Shown in pieces: positions 58,301 through 64,000 of a stretch of DNA of 64,000 bases; the stretch's first letter is position 1; each line of letters opens with the position of its first letter. Source of the DNA: Phylloscopus collybita (Eukaryota; Chordata; Aves; Passeriformes; Phylloscopidae). Location: the NCBI GenBank assembly GCA_027886175.1, contig JAJNNQ010000075.1, positions 34,068,501 to 34,132,500 of the forward strand, written 5' to 3'. The notes beneath the pieces are model-generated. The model did no database searches. It was given only the letters and a program-made list of their open reading frames with translations, and was not told the DNA's origin. A program made the translations under genes and the position numbers.

Positions 58301-61300
58301 CCTGATCCCACTGGTGGGGAAGTGAGTGAGCAGCTGCTCGTGAAGCTTGGCTGCTAGCTGGGGTTAAACCATGACACAGTCTCATCATCCTTGGCTTCCA
58401 TTTTGATATACACTGATGCCCTATTAAATAGCCCAACATTTACCATTTTATAGAAACTCTACAGAATTTTGTGACTGAGATACCACAGTGTGCATGTAAG
58501 AAAAAAAGAACAGGCTACATAGATGAAAGAAAATCCAAATTTCTTACCTTCTTTTCTGGGTCTCGAACTCCAGACGCAGCAACTGAGAGCTCAAGTTCCT
58601 TCTCACTGTTTTGTTTGGTTTTTTTTAAAAAAAGAAAGATAAATCAGAAAGCAGTAACAACTATATTCATTCTTTCAAAGCACAAATTCACAACTCTGTA
58701 GTTAAAAGAACTCTGAAAATACAGGATAACAGAAGACAATGATTCCACTTGATTTCTTCTGGAGTCAGGGAAGGAAATTATATAATATCTGTAAATACAC
58801 TGAACTCTCAAGAAGTATCTGGCTATCACCTATTTCACCTAGTAAAAATCCAACTACCACAAAAGGAAAAATCACCACAATTTTTTACTACAACTTTTCA
58901 GGACATTTCTAAAAAAATTGTCTTCATTCACATTCAAGAAGTTAATATTAAACACATTGAAATGAATGATTCAGAAGTGCAACAATAAATGCTGTTTTGA
59001 AATTTCTGGGCTTAGGCTTGTTCTGCATTGTACAATTTTTGTCATGAGATTGTCAGTAGTAACGGATTTTTAATTTCTTATCCCCTCTCTAATATTGTTG
59101 TGTGTTTTTATTTATCCAGACATTACCTATTATTCAGTAGATAGTGACTAATAGGTAAGGAAGAAATTCATATTTTATTATTCTGCATAAACCAGGTGAT
59201 CAAATGCTTTAAAAATTATAGGTTACTTTCCAAATTTGGAAGGCAAAAACAAAACTAATTTTCAACTTTGCCAACTACTTAGGTACTCCTGTATCAGCAA
59301 AAAAAAAGATAACTTTCCTTAAAGCCTCTTTACCCTTGAGAAACTAAAAAATCAGTTTTAAAAATGTAGAAGTATCTGGGTTTTCTTTGATCCACTGAAA
59401 GCTTGTGAATACGTTCATTAAAAACCAAAGCTCTCATGACAATGAGTTTAATTAACTGCAATATTACTCAACTAGCTGGAAACCCTTAGTTATGAAATTG
59501 CTTCTTACCACATTGAATTAATGGAATGCCTTTAAATTTCAGCCATTATCTCTCAAAAGTATAGTAACTCTGCATTACCGTCTCTTATTCCGCTGCTGTT
59601 CAGCCATCTGTTCCATTAGTTCTTGTCTGTATTTCTCCTTTCTCCTTTGGAGAAGTTCTCGGTCCTGACCACCTAATGGAAATGACCATACATTTGTGTA
59701 AATGCTCCACAAAATACACAAAAGGTACTGGACAAAAACACTGCCTTTCAGTCAATTTAAAAACTGAAACTGCAAATTATATTAACACTGCATCTTTACT
59801 GACTAAAAAAAAAGTAGATATCTAGTTTTAACAGAGAATTTGTTTGGAGTATGATGATCAAAACGACCAAAATTTTCCTTGTTATTTCCCTAGTTTGCCT
59901 GGTTTTGTATTATCAGGAAGTTACAAATCTAAAAGCTTTCTGATACAACAGCAACTAAAAAAAGGTTTTGTGGGGTTTTGTTTTTTGGGGTTTTTTTTGT
60001 CTAATGTTCACCTAAGGAAGATACACTACAGCACTCCTGAATTATGAGGCACTGCTCTGGATAAAAATGAAAATTAAAACAGAAGGCAGTCAAACCCATG
60101 GGGAGGAAAGCAAATTGCTCCACTTTTAGGATGGTTCCCATGACTACTAAGAATTAGCAAAGTACCCACAGATGTGTTTATGTGGAAAGGAAATGGTGAT
60201 AACAGCTCATGTAGATTTTAAGGAACACAAAAAACTTTTAAGTTTGTGGTGGTTGCCCCACAATAAGTGCAGAGGTCTTCTATTATTTTAAAAAGAAACC
60301 CCAAAAAACATCAGCAGCACTTTCTGTATTGTTGACTATATTGTTGTGCATATCAGACACAAAGACTCTTAACATACTCTGTATACAAACTGACTGGCTC
60401 CAAACTGAAGTAGACCTGAATAATAAAGAGAAGGAAGCTGGAAAGAAACTAAAACAAAAGCCAAATAAGCAACAGCAACAAAACCTGATGCATGACTGAC
60501 TGATTTTTTGTTCTAACTGTTGTGCTGGGACTACAAAGTGACCAAAATAATGCAAGATAACCTCATGGTCTGTCAGTTTGGAGGAGTCTGGAATCACTTC
60601 TCATTTGCAAAAAATTCAAGTTTTAATGTACATAATCTTTACACAACATAGTTTACAATACTCTTCTAACCAGGACTGCTAGGAGTACAAATTCACACCT
60701 CCATGTCCTCAAGTTACTACAAATGAGAGACTGGGCAGACCAGAGAGTGACCACTATGACACCACTGGTTTAATGCTGCCTTTTAACAGTTCCAAAAAAC
60801 TAACCTGCCACATATAGTTTTGAAGATCAGGTAAATTTAAATGAAAAAATTAACAAATTATTCACACAACTGTTAATATATTTTGCCATAATTTGAAGCT
60901 AGCTTGCCTTCAAAAACTCCCATCTGAAGAACTACTATAGTTCTTTTATTCTTGCCTTATAGTTTCCTGAATTCAGCTAGGAATACTATGTCTTCACCAG
61001 TATTTCTCTCTATTCCACTCAATACTAGTGCTTCCTGCTAAATTCTATGGCTACAGGAGAGATAATCAGAATCATTTGTTCTTGCCCAGGGTTGTGAACA
61101 GTACCATTTTTCATATTTCTGCAATTAAAATTCACTATAAAGCTGTGTCTTTAAGAATACAGAGGTTAAGATTTCTCCCATATTTCGTTTTGTAAAAATA
61201 ATTTAATGACTTATCTGGGCCTTAAAATGCTAATGAAATCTAAGAAGAAGCTTGGGCTCTTCAAAATTAATTAGTAAGTCAAAAATTAATTAGTAAGTTA

Positions 61301-62311
61301 CATTAAGGGGGAAAGGAATATATTTTGGTTTCTCTATGTAAATAACACTTATTTACCAGTCTTGGAGACAAATAGCAAAAGGGGGAAAAAAAGCTCATTC
61401 TTCTAGTTTTTAACTATTCACAAGGAGAAATGACATACATAAAGCAAGTCTAAATCAGTGTTATTAGCTTTTTATACATACCAAGCACAAGGCCTGTTGC
61501 ATACTGCCTTTCAGCTGCAGACTTGGCCAGTTCATTGGCTGAAGAACTAATCTGTACCTGATTTCTGGCAAAGACATAAAAGAAAATAGAATGATCAAAC
61601 TCAAAAATTTCCTACAGAGTCTGTGGGAAACATGACAGACTCACTTACATCACTGTGTGACACATTTGTGACAAACAGTTTTCCAACAATCCAAAGAAAT
61701 ATCCCAAGCAAAAGAAGCAACTGCCTGGCAAAAAGGTATTTCTCACAATTCCCATTTGCCTGTGGTTTCTGAAGCCATCAGAAAAACTGACTCAGTTGCA
61801 CACTTCACCCATGTTGACAGACTGAATGGTGCCAGTCAAGAGTTTATGCAAGGACTTCACAAGTGTTCTGCTTCTGCCTCACCCACTCAGATCACTTCAG
61901 GAAATGCAAAACCAAGACAAGAGGAAGAAAAGGAATTTTAAAACTACTATGAAAACAGGATTCCACAGTATTTGACTCAATAAAAGTCATCAGTTGGAGA
62001 ACAGGTGCTCTGTTAATTCAAAAAGAAAACTGGGATGCAAGCTTCAATGGCCATTTTCAGAGGAAACATGTTTTTCAAGTTATACTGTATTCTAGCTGTA
62101 GGAAAAACTATCAGGCATTTCAGACAATGTTTTGGGATTTGAAGTCAACATTTTCCTCTCACCATGACTTTGCAGCACAATTATCAGAAAAGTACCCAGT
62201 ATACCACACCTAGAATCTCCAGTTCTTGAGAAGGGCCGCACACGTGCTCTCTCCTTTAATTCGTCTTCATAATCTGCAGGTACATCTCTTACCATTCCAT
62301 TCAGATAGGGC
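25108..62311 (-). CDS. CSPP1: CSPP1, central and C-terminal part: 24 spliced exons
   Basis: Centrosome and spindle pole-associated protein 1 binds microtubules at centrosomes, spindles and the ciliary axoneme; human mutations cause Joubert syndrome. The minus-strand exons listed below join from 62311 to 25108 as 2728 nt: one base of a split codon, 908 open codons and TGA. All phases agree. Recognisable blocks in order: [31 protein letters not shown], a proline run plus [20 protein letters not shown], charged coiled-coil stretches rich in [90 protein letters not shown] and the terminal GLSTAHG. From memory the human long isoform is a little over 1200 residues, so about 70% is here; the 5' exons lie beyond the right edge. 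The tail-to-tail position next to ARFGEF1 matches mammals and supports the call. Confidence 0.95.
25323..29203 (-). other. CSPP1 last intron (3.9 kb)
   Basis: Holds an imperfect TA-rich stretch (about 27990-28025) and a 15-A run (28295-28309). No repeat family or exon recognised; the phase match between the exons at 29204 and 25322 (G|GT) argues that no coding exon is missing. Confidence 0.75.
29204..29354 (-). CDS. CSPP1: CSPP1 penultimate exon
   Basis: Acceptor ttccctgcag, donor gtatgc. Encodes [20 protein letters not shown], then [14 protein letters not shown], a short heptad-like segment; ends after one base of a split glycine. Confidence 0.9.
29508..29617 (-). CDS. CSPP1: CSPP1 exon
   Basis: Acceptor cctgtttttccag, donor gtacgt. 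Encodes [17 protein letters not shown] and the conserved SSARERRR block. Ends in phase 0. The intron on its 3' side is only 153 nt. Confidence 0.92.
29618..33044 (-). other. CSPP1 intron (3.4 kb)
   Basis: Contains an imperfect 40-bp tandem duplication near 29876-29938 but nothing else I can name. Small open frames (30110-30452, 31438-31632, 31872-32063) look accidental. Confidence 0.75.
29876..29938. repeat. Imperfect 40-bp tandem duplication
   Basis: gttacatggaatat occurs at 29876 and again at 29916 with similar flanks (taataacat / gataacac), and a third partial copy (cattacatgg) lies between. Located in a CSPP1 intron. Confidence 0.8.
33045..33108 (-). CDS. CSPP1: CSPP1 exon (64 nt)
   Basis: Encodes [20 protein letters not shown] with isoleucine and a split glycine. 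[13 protein letters not shown] is one of the most recognisable CSPP1 blocks. Acceptor cttttgtag, donor gtgagt. Confidence 0.93.
34389..34441 (-). CDS. CSPP1: CSPP1 exon (53 nt)
   Basis: Acceptor gtctgtgtag, donor gtaaga. Encodes [17 protein letters not shown]. Less conserved in my memory, but length and phases (1 to 0) fit exactly between its neighbours. Confidence 0.85.
34442..38177 (-). other. CSPP1 intron (3.7 kb)
   Basis: Includes a GC-richer 240-bp stretch open on both strands (about 35010-35270) and a repeat-like block at about 36478-36960 described separately. No exon recognised. Confidence 0.75.
36478..36960. mobile_element. Degenerate interspersed repeat, possibly ERV-derived
   Basis: A GC-richer block with motifs such as aggaggaggaggtgctcagg, a purine-rich 'gagcagagatttccctgc' segment and 'taatgaccataattcccc' that remind me of leader sequences of avian ERV-L type elements. 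It is heavily mutated and no coding remains. Family and boundaries are uncertain; I judge it from memory of bird repeat text only. Confidence 0.4.
38178..38318 (-). CDS. CSPP1: CSPP1 exon
   Basis: Encodes [19 protein letters not shown] and [19 protein letters not shown], a conserved coiled-coil-like segment. Acceptor gtctttgctttag. It starts with two bases of an aspartate codon, which requires the previous exon to end in G. Confidence 0.94.
38840..38985 (-). CDS. CSPP1: CSPP1 exon with a GC donor
   Basis: Encodes [26 protein letters not shown] and ends [15 protein letters not shown] plus one G. Acceptor ctttcaag. The only donor giving the right phase is AAAG|gcaggt, i.e. a GC donor; the nearby GT (4 nt later) would put a stop codon in the next exon. 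Confidence 0.9.
39690..39810 (-). CDS. CSPP1: CSPP1 exon
   Basis: Encodes [20 protein letters not shown] and [19 protein letters not shown]. Acceptor aaattccag, donor gtaaga. Strong heptad character, consistent with the coiled coil of CSPP1. Confidence 0.94.
41232..41298 (-). CDS. CSPP1: CSPP1 exon (67 nt)
   Basis: Encodes [31 protein letters not shown] is a conserved proline-rich motif of CSPP1. Donor gtgggt, acceptor gatcactag. Confidence 0.92.
42333..42437 (-). CDS. CSPP1: CSPP1 exon (105 nt, phase 0-0)
   Basis: Encodes [33 protein letters not shown]. The [11 protein letters not shown] part is recognisable in CSPP1. Acceptor cctccctgcag, donor gtatga. Confidence 0.92.
43202..43348 (-). 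CDS. CSPP1: CSPP1 exon (coiled coil, 147 nt, phase 0-0)
   Basis: Encodes an uninterrupted E/K/R/Q-rich helix ([20 protein letters not shown] and onwards to [10 protein letters not shown]), typical of the long coiled coil of CSPP1. Acceptor actatgttacag, donor gtatgt. Confidence 0.92.
44579..44728 (-). CDS. CSPP1: CSPP1 exon (coiled coil, 150 nt, phase 0-0)
   Basis: Encodes [20 protein letters not shown] and [20 protein letters not shown], a long charged helix. Acceptor tatttttaag, donor gttagt. Very purine-rich on the coding strand. Confidence 0.94.
45785..45897 (-). CDS. CSPP1: CSPP1 exon
   Basis: Encodes [20 protein letters not shown] and [30 protein letters not shown] is a hallmark CSPP1 motif. 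Acceptor ttccctcccttag, donor gtgaat. Confidence 0.95.
45898..48122 (-). other. CSPP1 intron (2.2 kb)
   Basis: Apart from short A runs and a small (AG)n at about 47340-47352, I see nothing in it. The 84-codon plus-strand frame at 46992-47246 looks accidental. Confidence 0.75.
48123..48269 (-). CDS. CSPP1: CSPP1 exon with weak donor (147 nt)
   Basis: Encodes [40 protein letters not shown] and ends NKIAG. The AYHNP-AR-YEDKRA block is characteristic of CSPP1. Acceptor ctttccttttag is good; the donor GCAG|gttttt is far from consensus. Confidence 0.93.
48270..50254 (-). other. CSPP1 intron (2.0 kb)
   Basis: AT-rich, no repeat family or exon recognised. Confidence 0.75.
50255..50390 (-). CDS. CSPP1: CSPP1 exon
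   Basis: Encodes [20 protein letters not shown], then [20 protein letters not shown] and EGNLI. The YNPWG-GGGGAPL-DA-GN block is a strong CSPP1 signature. Donor gtatgt, acceptor gtttgtttttag. Confidence 0.95.
51139..51327 (+). mobile_element. CR1 LINE 3'-end fragment
   Basis: Matches the avian CR1 3' terminus read on the plus strand: ggaacaggttgcccagagaag early on, then cttccaacccaggccactctgtgattctat at its end when read in pieces. Only the last 190 bp remain. Sits in the CSPP1 intron between 50390 and 52313, antisense to the gene; the rest of that intron is featureless. Confidence 0.9.
52313..52433 (-). CDS. CSPP1: CSPP1 exon
   Basis: Encodes [20 protein letters not shown], then [20 protein letters not shown]. 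The KPSK--L-YQ--LQQQ pattern is conserved in CSPP1. Acceptor tttcaatttag, donor gtattc. Confidence 0.93.
52803..52881 (-). CDS. CSPP1: CSPP1 exon with two possible acceptors
   Basis: Encodes [20 protein letters not shown] and PVEQPV. Acceptor AG at 52883-52882 gives tyrosine-Gly-Thr-Gly at the junction and follows the T tract best; a second AG at 52874-52873 is 9 nt downstream and keeps the frame, dropping three residues. Donor gtaagt. Confidence 0.88.
53884..54002 (-). CDS. CSPP1: CSPP1 exon with proline run
   Basis: Encodes [20 protein letters not shown] and [19 protein letters not shown]. The [15 protein letters not shown] block is a clear CSPP1 signature. Acceptor ttctttaag, preceded by a long pyrimidine-rich stretch; donor gtaagt. 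Confidence 0.95.
54901..55091 (-). CDS. CSPP1: CSPP1 exon (191 nt)
   Basis: Encodes [32 protein letters not shown], a Ser-rich linker, then [28 protein letters not shown] and LGEM-PR are conserved CSPP1 elements. Acceptor tccttcag, donor gtgctt. Confidence 0.94.
56037..56051 (-). CDS. CSPP1: Candidate 15-nt CSPP1 microexon
   Basis: Five codons, LSDEE, flanked by acceptor tactgtcttgcag and donor gtaaag on the minus strand. Phase 0-0, so it can be included or skipped without changing the frame. Skipping joins DPEKK directly to ANRLKQF, which is the arrangement I remember in the human protein; inclusion is therefore a hypothesis from splice-site quality. Confidence 0.5.
57147..57195 (-). mobile_element. 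Short CR1 3'-end remnant
   Basis: ttcagagttggaagggaccc followed by acaaggatctgacc resembles the reverse complement of a CR1 3' terminus. Only about 50 bp can be recognised, in the CSPP1 intron 56052-58547. Confidence 0.6.
57854..58378 (+). mobile_element. Solo LTR of an avian endogenous retrovirus
   Basis: About 525 bp resembling a common bird ERV LTR: gagttaattttcttcagag near the left end, gtggggctgtgttttggatt, a TATA-like tatacaaag near 58128, then tgaacacctgcctgcccatg and the right end ggttaaaccatgaca. I see no second LTR and no internal viral genes nearby, so it is a solo LTR. Exact ends and target-site duplication cannot be fixed by eye. The 122-codon open frame across it is accidental. 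Confidence 0.82.
58548..58605 (-). CDS. CSPP1: CSPP1 exon (58 nt)
   Basis: Encodes [33 protein letters not shown] is a conserved CSPP1 stretch. Acceptor ccaaacaaaacag, donor gtaaga. Confidence 0.93.
59579..59672 (-). CDS. CSPP1: CSPP1 exon (94 nt)
   Basis: Encodes [20 protein letters not shown] and [11 protein letters not shown], a conserved charged helix. Acceptor catttccattag, donor gtaatg. Confidence 0.95.
61263..61298. repeat. 19-bp tandem duplication
   Basis: AAAATTAATTAGTAAGT appears at 61263 and again at 61282. It lies about 180 nt downstream of the CSPP1 exon 61482-61564 on the coding strand. Confidence 0.9.
61482..61564 (-). CDS. CSPP1: CSPP1 exon (83 nt)
   Basis: Encodes [20 protein letters not shown] and YATGLVLG. 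Acceptor gtctttgccag at 61566-61565 gives the phase needed by the upstream exon; the AG 7 nt further in would break the frame. Donor gtatgt. Confidence 0.9.
62210..62311 (-). CDS. CSPP1: CSPP1 exon (first in window, gene order)
   Basis: Acceptor tctttaag; encodes [20 protein letters not shown], then [14 protein letters not shown]. Donor gtgtgg. It begins with the last base of a codon whose first two bases lie in an exon beyond the window. FSRTGD-RNQVQIS across the junction fits CSPP1. Confidence 0.88.
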
Positions 62312-63125
62312 CTTAAAGAAATAGAAAATACTCAGCTATGCTTACCTTGAGACAGCCCATCTGAAATGGAAGGTTCAGCAGTTTTGTGCAAATGGATTTG
62401 CTGCCTGAATGCACACTGGACAGCAGAAGCAGTTCTGAAAATACCACAAAATATTCTAGAAATAATTCACTTTGCTAGCACTGTCAGAGCAGCTCTCTGT
62501 CAGGAATGTGAATTTCCAAGCCTGCTTTCCTGAAGCCCTTATCTAACGAACGTGGTTAAGAGTTTTGAGAGCTAAAGGGCTTTTGCCACTCACACTGCAT
62601 TAACTGAAACAGATCTTGATGCTCTTAATCCCCAGGAGCCAATGAAGTTTTCAACAGGTTTTGGCACACAGCTATCGGGTAAGTCTGGTGAAACAGCCAA
62701 TTCAGATATGAAAAGCTTCTTCAACGACAATCAACACTTCACTACACACTTGAGAGACTTTAAAATGGTGAGGTGACTTTTATTCAAGAAATAAAAGACA
62801 GGCAACACCATGAATACAAAATTTCAGGAGCTAAAATTTGAGTCATCTACATCAGAAGTGAAATCATATGATTGAAACTTCAAGTAACTTCAGAGATGCC
62901 AAATACTTTATGGACACACAGGAGCTGTTCCTGAAAAGGTCTGGGGTAGTAGAATTTATAAACTTTTCTTGACTTGCAAAGTAACAGCTCTATACTGAGA
63001 ACTTCAAGTTATCATGACAAAATTGGGCAAAAATAGGTATTCAATGACAAATAAAGTACCCAACAAATGCTATCAAAGTTATACTTCTCCCAGAGCTGGA
63101 CAGAGCCATGAACTTCCTATTAAGA

Positions 63126-63201
<76 letters not shown>

Positions 63202-64000
63202 ACCAAACCCACACCACACTAGATAAACACGGGAAAAAAACCTCATTCATTTACATAAAAAAGAACCACAGTCTGCCTATCTCTAATTTAAATAGAATTC
63301 AATACTCAAAGGTAAAAGGATGCAGGCAGATTTTTAAACACTGATCTGGCATCTTAACAACCCACCAGAACAACATGAAAGAACGTTTACCCTCTTGGCA
63401 TAACATGATCTTCTTTCATGATCAAGTTCATCTTTATGACAACAATCAATCTACTCCTTACAAGGCTGGTCACATAAGACAGAAACAGCCAGGAAATAGA
63501 AAGCCAAGTCCCCAGTGTAATGAAAGGATGCAGGAAGGAATAAAAAAAAAAAAATTAAAAAAAAAAAAACCCCAAACCTTGGAATTCAAGAGGCAACCCT
63601 TTTTGTAAAAAGCAGCCAGCTTAGCACAGCAGGCCCAGACATGTTGGCCCAATTCAATCAAGAAGCTGTTGTCTCCTGTTTACAGGACAGACTTGACAGC
63701 TGGGGATGGACTAAAGCATTCCACTCCTAAGAAAGAAAACATTTTGCAGTTCTTCTCACTTCCCAGTCACCATTTGTGTCTGCTGAAATATGCCACAGAC
63801 CTTGTGCCTCCATCAAAACAGAAATCCTTCTGAAAAGTCCTGTTATGAACATTTGCCTCTCCAAACTAAAAAAAAACATATAAAAACCTAAGAACTTCTG
63901 TAGAGCAAATAAAAATTTGCTTCCTTTATAATTTAGTTTCCAACATGAATCAAATGTGTTTGAGAAAAGTTGACTTTGCCTGAAATGTAGGAAAAAAATT
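62312..64000 (-). other. CSPP1 intron continuing past the window edge
   Basis: Contains the (CAAAA)n plus poly-A block at 63132-63199 and an A-rich stretch at 63541-63570. I found no further exon with suitable phase and splice sites. Confidence 0.7.
63132..63199. repeat. (CAAAA)n followed by 42 A
   Basis: Six CAAA(A) units from 63132, then 42 uninterrupted A (63158-63199). Could be a simple repeat that grew from an A-rich seed or the tail of an old retrocopy; no parent sequence is recognisable beside it. Confidence 0.9.

Overview
The window is vertebrate nuclear DNA, almost certainly from a bird. It holds large intron-rich genes with GT-AG splicing. It has CR1-type LINE fragments with the typical avian 3' end at about 12468-13470, 51139-51327 and 57147-57195, and a solo endogenous-retrovirus LTR of a kind common in birds (about 57854-58378). 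It carries two neighbouring genes that also lie tail to tail in mammals (human 8q13). A songbird is plausible from the LTR and CR1 flavour, but this is only an impression. No bacterial, plasmid, phage or CRISPR features are present.

Left third (16-21795, plus strand): the last 18 coding exons of ARFGEF1 (BIG1), a brefeldin A-inhibited Arf guanine-nucleotide exchange factor. The exons join without any frame break into 801 codons plus a stop (TAG at 20482-20484). They cover the region downstream of the catalytic Sec7 domain, which lies off the left edge. A 3' UTR of about 1.3 kb follows and ends at a canonical AATAAA preceded by a cluster of UGUA motifs.

Middle (21796-24550): about 2.7 kb of convergent intergenic DNA in which I recognise no gene.

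Right two thirds (about 24550-64000, minus strand): the last 24 coding exons of CSPP1 (centrosome and spindle pole-associated protein 1). They run from 62311 down to the stop codon at 25108-25110 and give 908 codons that are open and phase-consistent throughout. One exon is a 15-nt microexon, and one intron appears to use a GC donor. The gene's 5' part lies beyond the right edge.

The two genes are unrelated in function: one acts in trans-Golgi/endosomal Arf activation, the other in centrosome, spindle and cilium microtubule organisation. They are neighbours only by conserved synteny. I found no evidence of a novel system. The observations most worth checking concern splicing (microexon, GC-AG intron, tandem acceptor, weak-donor cassette exon), 3'-end choice, a CpG-dense terminal coding exon and transposon remnants. 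Homologies are from memory of the protein families; no alignment was run.
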